A stretch of DNA of 8,329 bases. Source: Erysipelotrichaceae bacterium (GTDB taxonomy: Bacteria; Bacillota_I; Bacilli_A; Erysipelotrichales; Erysipelotrichaceae). Positions 1 through 7,050 of the stretch are shown here, one piece after another. Each line of letters opens with the position of its first letter. Position 1 is the stretch's first letter. The notes under the pieces are model-generated. The model was not told the DNA's origin. It ran no database searches and saw only the letters and a list, made by a program, of their open reading frames with translations. Position numbers and translations under genes: made by a program. The DNA is taken from assembly GCA_020026035.1 (NCBI GenBank), contig JAHHRC010000056.1, positions 1 through 8,329 on the forward strand. The letters are read 5' to 3'.

Positions 1-198
1 CTACAAAAAGAAAAAGACGCAACCGTCTTCATCGTTGCACAACGCATCTCCACCATTCAACACGCAGACCTCATCCTCGTTCTTGAAAAAGGCGAACTCG
101 TAGGCAAAGGTCGTCACGAAGACCTATTAGAAACCTGTTCCATTTACCAAGAAATCGCCTACTCACAACTCTCTAGAAAGGAGCTGAACCATGGCTAA
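1..198 (+). CDS. ABC exporter half-transporter, C-terminal end (partial, 5' end outside window)
   Basis: The reading frame is open from the first base and ends with TAA at 196-198, giving the last 65 residues of an ABC nucleotide-binding domain. Visible are the end of the catalytic core (TVFIVAQRISTI, residues 8-19 of the fragment) and the usual tail HADLILVLEKGELVGKGRHEDLL. The conserved switch-loop histidine (normally AHR) is replaced by Gln at residue 14, which is typical of the subunit carrying the non-catalytic site in heterodimeric exporters. Its stop lies 8 nt inside the next gene, another exporter half with a histidine at this position, so the two very probably form one heterodimeric membrane pump. 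The substrate cannot be told from this piece. The membrane domain and Walker motifs lie upstream of the window. Confidence 0.9.
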   Translation, partial: LQKEKDATVFIVAQRISTIQHADLILVLEKGELVGKGRHEDLLETCSIYQEIAYSQLSRKELNHG

Positions 199-2038
199 AC
201 AAAAGAAAAAACGTTATAACGCAGGCCTAAGTGGAAACCCAAACATGGTTCAAACCGAAAAGGCCAAAGACCTCAAAGGCTCCCTTAAAAAACTATTGCG
301 TTACTTAAAACCCTACCAAGCAAAACTACTCTTAATTGCAATCTTACTCCTTACAGCTACCTTCCTATCGATCCTAGGTCCTATGTTTATGGGCCAAGCA
401 ACCAACACCATCGTCGAAGGCATCAAAGCCAAATACGCTCAAACCGGTTCCTTAAACTACGCCAAACTACAACACACCCTACTCCTACTTACTATTCTTT
501 ATGTTGTGGCAAACATCCTATACTTATTTGAAGGTGTCTTACTTGCGAAAATGTCGCAACAAATCACCTACCAACTACGTAAGGAAATCGACGCAAAAAT
601 AAACAAACTACCCCTATCCTACTTTGACCATGAAAGTACCGGAGATATCTTAAGTCGCATCACAAACGATGCACAAACCATGTCCGAATCACTTGGCCAA
701 ATCCTCGAACGCATTCTATCCGGGATTGTGTCCATCGTTGGAATTCTTTACATGATGCTTAAAATCTCCGTTCCAATGACCATCATGGCTTTAATGGTCG
801 TACCACTATTCGGTGTTTGTACTTCCACCTTTGTTAAAAAGTCACAGAAATACTTTAAAACCCAACAAGAAATGTTAGGTTCCGTAAACGGCCACATCGA
901 AGAAATGTATGGCGCTCACTTAGTCATGAAAGCCTTCAGTGGCGAAGACAAATCCCTACAAACCTTCCAAGAAAAAAACGAAGCCCTCAAAGACTCCGCT
1001 TGGAAAGCCCAATTCCTCTCCGGTTGTTTATTCCCAATGTCCAAAACCATCACCAACATTGGCTATGTCTTCGTTGCCATTTTAGGTGGTAGCTTAGCCA
1101 TTCAAGGAACCATCACCATCGGAGGAATCCAAGCCTTCTTCCAATACATGAACCAATTCTCTTGGCCAATTACAAGCGTTGCCCAAATCGCTAACGTCTT
1201 ACAATCCACAGCCGCTGCAAGTGAACGTGTCTTTGAATTCTTAGAACAAGAAGAAATCCAAGAAGACACCAAATCACCAGTCACTCACAACATCCAAGGC
1301 AATGTGACCTTTGAACACGTCAACTTTGGCTATAACAATGATGAAATCATCATCCACGACTTTAGCATTGAAGTAAAACAAGGCATGACCGTTGCCATTG
1401 TAGGACCAACTGGTGCCGGTAAAACAACCCTAGTAAAACTCCTTATGCGCTTTTACCCAATCCAAAGCGGCGCGATCTATGTGGATGGCATTAACATCAA
1501 CGACTACACCCGCAAAGATCTCCGTGACGCCTTTGGTATGGTCTTACAAGATGCTTGGCTTCAAAACGGAACGATCATGGACAACATCCGCTATGGCAAT
1601 ATGCAAGCAAGTGATGAAGAAGTTATGCAAGCAGCCGATGCGGCATACGTTGATCACTTCATAAAAACCCTAGAAGATGGTTACCAAACGATTATCAACG
1701 AAGATTCTAGCAACATCTCCTATGGGCAAAAACAATTACTCACCATCGCAAGAGCCTTCCTCAAAGACCCAAAAATCCTCATCCTTGATGAAGCAACCTC
1801 AAACGTTGACACAAGAACCGAAATCTTAATTCAAAAAGGCATGAATAACCTCATGCAAAACCGCACCGCCTTTGTCATTGCACACCGCTTATCGACCATC
1901 AAAAACGCAGATCTAATCCTCGTTTTAGACCATGGCGATATCGTAGAAGCAGGCAAACACGACGAATTACTCGCAAAGAATGGTTTCTATTCAAACCTCT
2001 ACAATGCGCAATTCGAACATAACGAAGGAGAACACTAA
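191..2038 (+). CDS. ABC exporter half-transporter (membrane domain plus ATPase), partner of the upstream half
   Basis: This 615-residue protein has full half-exporter length. A lysine-rich N-terminus with EKAKDLKG (23-30) precedes about six membrane segments (near 44-64, 96-118, 172-192, 193-213, 275-297 and 298-320). The ATPase domain follows: A-loop Tyr381, Walker A GPTGAGKT (405-412), Q-loop Gln453, signature ISYGQ (509-513), Walker B ILILDE with catalytic Glu534, D-loop SNVD (537-540) and switch His565. The catalytic residues are intact but the signature departs from LSGGQ. With the Gln-for-His change in the upstream half, this predicts one degenerate and one working ATP site. The start at ATG 191 is set by AGAAAGGAG (175-183), 7 nt upstream. 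The family resembles the YfiB/YfiC and BmrC/BmrD multidrug-type exporters of Firmicutes. Drug export is inference and the real substrate is unknown. Confidence 0.93.
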   Translation: MAKQKKKRYNAGLSGNPNMVQTEKAKDLKGSLKKLLRYLKPYQAKLLLIAILLLTATFLSILGPMFMGQATNTIVEGIKAKYAQTGSLNYAKLQHTLLLLTILYVVANILYLFEGVLLAKMSQQITYQLRKEIDAKINKLPLSYFDHESTGDILSRITNDAQTMSESLGQILERILSGIVSIVGILYMMLKISVPMTIMALMVVPLFGVCTSTFVKKSQKYFKTQQEMLGSVNGHIEEMYGAHLVMKAFSGEDKSLQTFQEKNEALKDSAWKAQFLSGCLFPMSKTITNIGYVFVAILGGSLAIQGTITIGGIQAFFQYMNQFSWPITSVAQIANVLQSTAAASERVFEFLEQEEIQEDTKSPVTHNIQGNVTFEHVNFGYNNDEIIIHDFSIEVKQGMTVAIVGPTGAGKTTLVKLLMRFYPIQSGAIYVDGININDYTRKDLRDAFGMVLQDAWLQNGTIMDNIRYGNMQASDEEVMQAADAAYVDHFIKTLEDGYQTIINEDSSNISYGQKQLLTIARAFLKDPKILILDEATSNVDTRTEILIQKGMNNLMQNRTAFVIAHRLSTIKNADLILVLDHGDIVEAGKHDELLAKNGFYSNLYNAQFEHNEGEH

Positions 2039-3048
2039 TGAAATTAACCATTCCAGCAAACTACAATCCAAACCTTTCTGTCAAAGAAACCCAAGAAGCA
2101 ATCAAGTTTATCCGTGACCAATTCCAAAAAGAATTCGGTAGAGAAATGAACCTCACCCGCATCTCTGCCCCACTATTCGTAACCAAAAAAAGCGGCCTAA
2201 ACGATGACTTATCCGGCATCGAACGACCAGTCAGCTTTGATATCCAAGGATTAGGCGATGAACGCATCGAAGTCGTTCAATCCCTAGCCAAATGGAAACG
2301 TGATGCCTTAAAGAAATACGACTTCAACATGCATGAAGGCCTATACGCCAACATGAATGCCATCCGTCGTGACGAACAACTCGACAATACCCACAGTTGC
2401 TACGTCGACCAATGGGACTGGGAAGTTGTCATCGGCAAACAAGAACGCACCAAAGAAACCCTCATTGATTACGTTCGTTTGATCTTTAAAATCATCAAAC
2501 ATATGGAACACGAAGTTTGGTACAAATACCCTCAAGCCGTCCACCATTTAGCCGACGATGTCTTCTTCATCACGTCGCAAGAACTTGAAGACATGTATCC
2601 AGAAAAAAACGCAAAAGAACGCGAATACCTCATCACAAAAGAAAAAGGCTGCGTCTTTATCATGCAAATTGGATGGCCCCTCAACAAAAGCAACCACCCA
2701 CATGATTTACGTGCCCCAGACTATGACGATTGGAACTTAAACGGTGACCTTATGTTCTACCTCCCATCCCTCGACATGGCACTTGAACTATCCTCCATGG
2801 GCATCCGAGTGGATGAACATTCCATCGTTGAACAATGCAAAGCCTACCGCTGCGAAGGACGCCTCGCACGCCCTTACCACCAAAAAGTTCAAAACAAAGA
2901 ACTCCCATATACCATCGGTGGAGGAATCGGCCAATCACGCCTATGCATGCTCCTGCTGAACCGAGCACATGTAGGCGAAGTCCAAGCAAGCCTATGGCCA
3001 GAAGAAATGGTTGAAGAATGTGCAAAACACAAAATCTTCCTACTCTAG
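2038..3048 (+). CDS. asnA: Aspartate-ammonia ligase (AsnA-type asparagine synthetase)
   Basis: The product makes asparagine from aspartate, ammonia and ATP (yielding AMP and pyrophosphate) in the cytoplasm. At 336 residues it matches the usual AsnA length of about 330, and I recognise the family from blocks along its whole length: SLAKWKR (82-88), EGLYANM (100-106), YVDQWDWE (122-129), HDLRAPDYDDW (222-232), LSSMGIRVD (251-259) and TIGGGIGQSR (292-301). The fold is that of class II aminoacyl-tRNA synthetases. These blocks hold the ATP- and aspartate-binding residues, and none appears lost. The ATG shares its A with the stop codon of the exporter gene (TAATG), and AAGGAG (2025-2030) sits 7 nt upstream, so translation is probably coupled to the exporter. 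A hairpin terminator follows directly. No T-box or other asparagine-responsive leader is visible before it. Confidence 0.98.
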   Translation: MKLTIPANYNPNLSVKETQEAIKFIRDQFQKEFGREMNLTRISAPLFVTKKSGLNDDLSGIERPVSFDIQGLGDERIEVVQSLAKWKRDALKKYDFNMHEGLYANMNAIRRDEQLDNTHSCYVDQWDWEVVIGKQERTKETLIDYVRLIFKIIKHMEHEVWYKYPQAVHHLADDVFFITSQELEDMYPEKNAKEREYLITKEKGCVFIMQIGWPLNKSNHPHDLRAPDYDDWNLNGDLMFYLPSLDMALELSSMGIRVDEHSIVEQCKAYRCEGRLARPYHQKVQNKELPYTIGGGIGQSRLCMLLLNRAHVGEVQASLWPEEMVEECAKHKIFLL

Positions 3049-3051
3049 CAC

Positions 3052-3083
3052 AAAGGACAGATCAAAGCGATCTGCCCTTTTTT
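3052..3083 (+). terminator. Intrinsic terminator of the exporter-asnA operon
   Basis: The arms at 3052-3063 (AAAGGACAGATC) and 3069-3080 (GATCTGCCCTTT) pair over 12 positions with one A-C mismatch. The loop is 5 nt, and the T-run covers 3078-3083. It begins 4 nt after the asnA stop. Read from the - strand the mismatch becomes a G-U pair, so the same hairpin could also stop transcripts of the converging ASCH gene, though the T-run on that side is only three long. Confidence 0.88.
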
Positions 3084-3088
3084 GTATC

Positions 3089-3535
3089 TTACGATTCAAA
3101 TACCTTTATAAACTCCTCACAAAGCATCAAAGCATCTTCCTGAAATATTTTTCCACATTCCTCATATTGTGCCGTAAAAAACGCATCATGCGCCTTCTTC
3201 CACGCTCGATAACTTCGATCAAACTCCCCTTCAAGATACGCATGTTTCGAAGAAATTTGATTATACGGCATGGTGTAAACACGTGTATTTTGAATTACAC
3301 AAACAGGCTCACCAGCACCATTCAAAACAATTGCATAATCACCAACACGAGGAATAGAATCCCCATCTTCATACAATTCAAACGCCGAAGTCGTAGCTGT
3401 CTTCGTTCCATTTTGAATCAGTTTCGCTAGCTCATCTGCCATCAAAACATCATCTCCAAACGCATATGCCTCATATGACGTATTCTCATCCACACCACTC
3501 ACTTCACAAAACCGCTTCCAATAGGCTTTTATCAT
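3089..3535 (-). CDS. ASCH-domain protein (YqfB-like small RNA- or nucleoside-binding family)
   Basis: This 148-residue protein has the normal length for a single-domain ASCH protein. Recognisable blocks are AFGD (25-28), the family motif GTKTATTS (43-50; GxKxxT type), a strand region VLNGAGEPVCVIQ (70-82), EGEFDRSYRAWKKAHDAFF (102-120) and a C-terminal CEEFIKVF (139-146). ASCH proteins share a PUA-like beta-barrel. Characterised relatives include E. coli YqfB, which removes acetyl groups from N4-acetylcytidine, and a ribonuclease from Zymomonas; which activity applies here cannot be decided. The start ATG at 3533-3535 has a GAGGT site at 3542-3546, 6 nt upstream. It has its own likely promoter, converges on asnA, and seems unrelated to the transport genes before it. 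No signal peptide or membrane segment is visible. Confidence 0.9.
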   Translation of the reverse strand: MIKAYWKRFCEVSGVDENTSYEAYAFGDDVLMADELAKLIQNGTKTATTSAFELYEDGDSIPRVGDYAIVLNGAGEPVCVIQNTRVYTMPYNQISSKHAYLEGEFDRSYRAWKKAHDAFFTAQYEECGKIFQEDALMLCEEFIKVFES

Positions 3536-3555
3536 ACCACTACCTCACTAAGACC

Positions 3556-3584
3556 ATTTTACACAGCTCTTACAAACAACGCAA
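3556..3584 (-). promoter_or_regulatory. Probable sigma-A promoter of the ASCH gene
   Basis: On the - strand, TTGCGT (3579-3584) and TAAAAT (3556-3561) are separated by exactly 17 nt. Each resembles the -35 and -10 consensus, and the start codon follows about 20 nt downstream of the -10 box. The -35 box lies inside the ATPase relic, so this promoter may have arisen in decayed coding DNA. The call rests on sequence resemblance only. Confidence 0.5.
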
Positions 3585-3641
3585 TTGACCATCCACCATG
3601 TGATCACTATCATCAATATCACATATCAATCGCTCGTTACT
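3570..3641 (-). pseudogene. Relic of the C-terminus of a MacB-type ABC ATPase
   Basis: Read on the - strand from 3641, one frame different from the exporter gene, the DNA encodes SNERLICDIDDSDHMVDG, then QLRCL and a stop at 3570-3572. This lines up without gaps with the C-terminal segment of the intact ATPase at 7051-7719 (HNEELARDIEMRYHMVDG, then HL). They share N, E, L, D, I and the run HMVDG, followed by a shared L. The two stretches also match at roughly two thirds of nucleotides by my hand count. No start codon, Walker motif or signature is present, so only a tail remains. It begins where the exporter gene ends. I infer a deletion or recombination that joined the exporter to the remains of another ATPase gene. 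The match is short, so chance resemblance is unlikely but not excluded. Confidence 0.55.
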
Positions 3642-5247
3642 GATTATCTAATCTAATCTCTCGTTCACACTTATCCATCACACTTTGCTTATGCGTGATA
3701 AAAATCATTGTAGCTTCAATGGACAGCAAGTTTTCAAGAAGCACCTTCTCCGTTTCAAAATCCAAAGCTGATGCAATTTCATCAAATACATACACCTTCG
3801 CCTTCCGTAACAAACTTCTTGCAATACCAATCCTTTGCACTTGTCCACCTGAAAGTTTGATATCATGCACATTCGTCAGATATCGGTCTTTTAATTGCGT
3901 CGCAAATGAATCTACACATGCAAGACGCATCGCCTCCATTACCTCTTCTTCACTTGCTTGTTCATTACCCATTCTTACATTCTCAAGAATTGTCGCCTGA
4001 AACAATGTGACCGTTTGTGGAACATAGGAAAGAAGATGGTTATCTTCGATTTTCTCATCAAAGTAAATTGTCCCTCTACATGGCTCATACAACCCCAACA
4101 ACATTTTCATAAGGGTCGATTTACCAGTACCACTTTCCCCTACTATCGCAACCTTTTCGTTCTCTCTTATCTTTAAACTCAAGTCTTTAATCACATCGTT
4201 ATCATCATAGGAAAACCATACATGATTGATTTCCACCACGTTCTTTCCTAGATCTTTCTTCTTGTATGTTGCCTTTTGTCTTGGTAAATTGAAGAATTCC
4301 TGTAATCGAAGATCGGATGCCTTCACTTCTAAAATCCCTGCAAAAAGTGATGGCAATTCAAAAAATGGCCAGTTGAAATAATCACTTAACATCAAAAACG
4401 CCACAAATGCTCCAATTGTTAGTTTTCCTACCATAATGAGGTACATTCCAAAGATCATCCACAATGTACTAATCGTAAATCCACTGCCAATGCTTGTAGC
4501 TAATAACTGATTTTCTTTCTTACTCGCAGCGAGTGAATCGTTCACAAAAGATTGATACGTAGACAAAAATCGACCTTTTCTTTCATCTTCTTTTTCATAC
4601 GCCTTAATCACTTCAACATGCCTGAAGGTATTCATTAAGAATGATTGCACCTGTTCATCACTCGCTTTTCGATTCGCATACGCTTTTAACATCTTGTTTT
4701 GATAATACTGCATCAAGATCCCCGACAATAGCGAACAGGTCAATACAATACTCGTCATTGTAAGAGAAATCCGAAAGCCCATCACAACCGCACAAACAAA
4801 TAACAAGCCACCACGTACCATAGCCACAATGAACTCAGAAAACAAATGAGCACATACGCTAACATCGCTTTGTAACACTGAAAGCCACTTACCATCTTTG
4901 TAATTCAACAAGTCTTGATAGCTCACAAGCTGATGTGTATGCAACATATCTGTGCTTAATTCATATTCAAGCGACTGTGCACATTGTTCACTTCTCTTTT
5001 TAAACATGAATGAACAAAGTTGCGAAACTACAATCGCGACTGTCACACCAGCAAAAACACGAATGAGAAAATCACTTGTAATTTGATCCACTTGATTCAA
5101 AAGTGAATAGTAATAATACGCCAAAACGATTTTAATTCCATAGCCAACGAAATCAAGACACACTAAACCAACTTGATCCTTCTTAGAGAACGAATACCGA
5201 TCAAGTAGTTCACCAATTCCAATCCATTTCTCAAAGACTTGTTTCAT
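3637..5247 (-). CDS. ABC exporter half-transporter with canonical ATPase motifs (536 residues)
   Basis: The protein has about six membrane segments (near 26-48, 62-83, 138-160, 161-180, 251-272 and 274-296) followed by an ATPase domain: A-loop Tyr347, Walker A GESGTGKS (370-377), Q-loop Gln411, signature LSGGQ (465-469), Walker B VYVFDE with Glu490, and switch His519. There is no N-terminal peptidase domain. The start ATG at 5245-5247 lies inside the end of the preceding gene (17-nt overlap) with GAAGGTGGG 7 nt upstream, so the two are translationally coupled and probably form a heterodimer. The protein stops at REIRLDNQ, lacking the Gly-x-Ile-x-Glu strand that usually closes such domains and that the 545-residue partner keeps (GGMIHE). 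Its 3' end abuts an ATPase relic. The substrate is unknown; a peptide or small toxic molecule is a guess from the bacteriocin-type neighbours. CydCD-like pumps have a similar size. Confidence 0.9.
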   Translation of the reverse strand: MKQVFEKWIGIGELLDRYSFSKKDQVGLVCLDFVGYGIKIVLAYYYYSLLNQVDQITSDFLIRVFAGVTVAIVVSQLCSFMFKKRSEQCAQSLEYELSTDMLHTHQLVSYQDLLNYKDGKWLSVLQSDVSVCAHLFSEFIVAMVRGGLLFVCAVVMGFRISLTMTSIVLTCSLLSGILMQYYQNKMLKAYANRKASDEQVQSFLMNTFRHVEVIKAYEKEDERKGRFLSTYQSFVNDSLAASKKENQLLATSIGSGFTISTLWMIFGMYLIMVGKLTIGAFVAFLMLSDYFNWPFFELPSLFAGILEVKASDLRLQEFFNLPRQKATYKKKDLGKNVVEINHVWFSYDDNDVIKDLSLKIRENEKVAIVGESGTGKSTLMKMLLGLYEPCRGTIYFDEKIEDNHLLSYVPQTVTLFQATILENVRMGNEQASEEEVMEAMRLACVDSFATQLKDRYLTNVHDIKLSGGQVQRIGIARSLLRKAKVYVFDEIASALDFETEKVLLENLLSIEATMIFITHKQSVMDKCEREIRLDNQ

Positions 5248-6868
5248 GGATCATCCCACCTTCAAGTAGATACTTCTTATTTGCCAATAGACCATTCACG
5301 TCTATATGTGTCACTAGAATAATCCCATGTGTTTGTCGCAATTCATTCAAAATAGTTGTGACCATTTCAATGTGATCAACATCTAAAGATGCATATGGTT
5401 CATCTAACAGAATAAAGGAACTCTCCCTCAATGCTGCTCGAATAATGGATAGCCTACGTAATTCACCAACAGAGAAATCGTCTTTGTCACAAAAATGCTC
5501 ACCGTGTATACCGCCAATTCTCTCAACAATCTCCGTAAGTTTTAAAGCTTCTAAATACCTCAAAGCCTCATCTTCGTTGTCCTCAATCATCAAATTATCA
5601 CGTATTCCACCAAACAATAATCCACTGTCTTGCGGTACGTAAGAAATTGAATTTCTTAGATTTGTATATCGAACACCATCATCTTCAATATAGATTGAGC
5701 CTGACTTTGGCGAATACATCCCTAATAATAGTCTGATTAACGAAGACTTCCCTACTCCGCTTTCTCCCTTAATAACGACGATATCGCCAATTTCAACACG
5801 GAAGGAAACCCCTTGAAACAAAAGCGAATCCGCATCGAACCCAAAACTCACCTCATTAAGAACCAACATAGGATTCTTCAATTCATGATTCTCAATCACA
5901 ACATTTTCTTCATTTTGATCCATGAATTCGACAATGCGCTGCTTAGAGGCACGAATCTCAGCTCGCCTAGCTAAAATATCTGGTAAATCCATCATTGGAT
6001 AGATAAACGCGCCAATCGACGCATTCCAAACACCAACAAGCGCTCCAAGCGATAAATACCCAAGCTTTGTATAATAAATCCCTATCACAAGAACGAAAAA
6101 CTCCACAAATAGTATCGTTCCTTCCGAAAAAGATTTTGAATACGCTTTGTTCTTAACATGCGACACACTCGCATCCTTTTTCTTCGCAAATATTGTTCCA
6201 TATATTTTGTCACACACATCTCGCAGCTGAAAAATGCGAATTACAGCTCCATTCTTCCAAAAGTCTGTGTAATACTCCTTCTGACAAGCACTTTCATTCT
6301 GTAGCTGTAAAAATGACTGCTGAATTTTCTTTAGCAACAACGAATTCACTACATAGAAAATGCCACTACAACAAAGAACTAGCACCAACATTTCCTTCGA
6401 ATAATACGCAACATACCAACCACCAATAAGCAATGTTAAACACATTTGAATAAACGGCAAAACAACAGTTGTTAGTTCAGATGATACTTGTTGCGCATCC
6501 ACGTTCACTATCGTTAATAGATCACCTTCCGTTAGATCATTCACACATCGTTGATCCAACCGCATGTATTTCGTTAAGAGCTTACTTTTCACCTCTTTTG
6601 ATACTTCCAATTGAATAACTTGTTTCCGCTGAGAAACAACATAAAAACACCAACCATAAAGAAGCGATGCAACGAAGAAACCTACTGCAGCTTTCGTAAA
6701 CAACATCAAATCATTTCCACTTGCCGCATCAATCCCCAATTGTAACATCAACGAAAACACAAAATTCGACACAACTAAAAACAACATACAAGGTATAATC
6801 ATAAGATTATGTAAAATAACCTTATGATTATACGATTTACCGATTGCATTAATATTTTCACTAATCAT
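5231..6868 (-). CDS. ABC exporter half-transporter with a degenerate signature motif (545 residues)
   Basis: Membrane segments are near 21-45, 58-79, 131-152, 157-178, 247-266 and 268-290. The ATPase domain shows Walker A GESGVGKS (368-375), Q-loop Gln413, Walker B FILLDE with Glu490, then PYASLD, and switch His521. The A-loop aromatic is Phe (FGFDAD) and the signature is FSVGE (465-469) instead of LSGGQ. This odd signature would face the Walker site of the 536-residue partner, predicting an asymmetric heterodimer. The start ATG at 6866-6868 is preceded by GGTGAT (6872-6877), a complement to the far 3' end of 16S rRNA, 3 nt away; this is a modest site compared with its neighbours. A perfect 13-bp inverted repeat lies between codons 12 and 26. 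The gene follows a 182-nt gap after the separate ATPase gene. The substrate is unknown. Confidence 0.9.
   Translation of the reverse strand: MISENINAIGKSYNHKVILHNLMIIPCMLFLVVSNFVFSLMLQLGIDAASGNDLMLFTKAAVGFFVASLLYGWCFYVVSQRKQVIQLEVSKEVKSKLLTKYMRLDQRCVNDLTEGDLLTIVNVDAQQVSSELTTVVLPFIQMCLTLLIGGWYVAYYSKEMLVLVLCCSGIFYVVNSLLLKKIQQSFLQLQNESACQKEYYTDFWKNGAVIRIFQLRDVCDKIYGTIFAKKKDASVSHVKNKAYSKSFSEGTILFVEFFVLVIGIYYTKLGYLSLGALVGVWNASIGAFIYPMMDLPDILARRAEIRASKQRIVEFMDQNEENVVIENHELKNPMLVLNEVSFGFDADSLLFQGVSFRVEIGDIVVIKGESGVGKSSLIRLLLGMYSPKSGSIYIEDDGVRYTNLRNSISYVPQDSGLLFGGIRDNLMIEDNEDEALRYLEALKLTEIVERIGGIHGEHFCDKDDFSVGELRRLSIIRAALRESSFILLDEPYASLDVDHIEMVTTILNELRQTHGIILVTHIDVNGLLANKKYLLEGGMIHETSL
6793..6833. 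repeat. Perfect 13-bp inverted repeat inside the start of the 545-residue exporter gene
   Basis: GTATAATCATAAG at 6793-6805 is the exact reverse complement of CTTATGATTATAC at 6821-6833, with a 15-nt spacer. It begins about 33 nt after the A of the start codon. In the mRNA it could form an AU-rich hairpin next to the ribosome binding region; in DNA it could be an operator-like palindrome. Function is not shown. The repeat itself is certain. Confidence 0.9.
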
Positions 6869-6900
6869 ATTATCACCATATTTTCACTTACTAATGCACG

Positions 6901-7041
6901 TTATTTACACGCAATATTTTTGCCCTTTTCAGTTTCACAATCGACTTGAAAAACTGTTCAATAATGATACAATCATCAATCTTAGAAAAAACTTCAATTG
7001 TTTCCTCTAATAATTGGGTCGTTGAACAATTCGCTTTTTAT
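6901..7041 (-). pseudogene. Possible decayed small regulator gene (TrpR-like), frameshifted
   Basis: The 182-nt gap between the ATPase and exporter genes has protein-like segments in two frames on the - strand. From about 7041 one frame reads KSELFNDPII. Around 7010 the sense seems to move to a second frame, reading LLEETIEVFSKIDD and then CIIIEQFFKSIV. Near 6936 it returns to the first frame as TEKGKNIACK, ending in TAA at 6901-6903. Stitched together these resemble the N-terminal half of TrpR/YerC-type DNA-binding proteins (pattern: Ile-x-Asp, then Glu-x-Phe-Phe/Leu, then a T-x-K/E-x-E segment and IAxR). No ATG, no good ribosome site and no helix-turn-helix half is present. It would take two frameshifts and a truncation, so it is not a working gene as read. 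The family assignment is from memory of the pattern and is tentative. Confidence 0.35.
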
Positions 7042-7050
7042 TGCAGCTAT

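Noticed and set aside
2750..3025. A 91-codon open frame on the - strand opposite asnA.
   Set aside because: It lies wholly within a clear asnA gene, has no ribosome site that I can see, and its composition is what the opposite strand of a coding region gives.
3011..3430. A 139-codon + strand open frame running from the end of asnA into the ASCH gene.
   Set aside because: It overlaps the asnA end, the terminator and the ASCH gene antisense. The translation is rich in Arg, Ile and Thr with no family features.
3598..3624. Inverted repeat ATGTGAT / ATCACAT with a 13-nt loop, after the exporter operon.
   Set aside because: No T-run follows on either strand, and it falls inside the ATPase relic, where part of it is explained by coding similarity. 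It is not supported as a terminator.
6986..7031. Possible terminator on the - strand: AATTGTT / AACAATT arms with a run of six T after a short gap.
   Set aside because: The 7-bp stem is all A-T but for one G-C pair, the loop is 23 nt, and the T-run starts four bases after the stem. Too weak to call.
6869..7050. A promoter for the exporter pair in the gap.
   Set aside because: Candidates such as TTGAAG with TATCAT are spaced about 21 nt apart, and others lack a -10 box. Nothing reaches a fair match.
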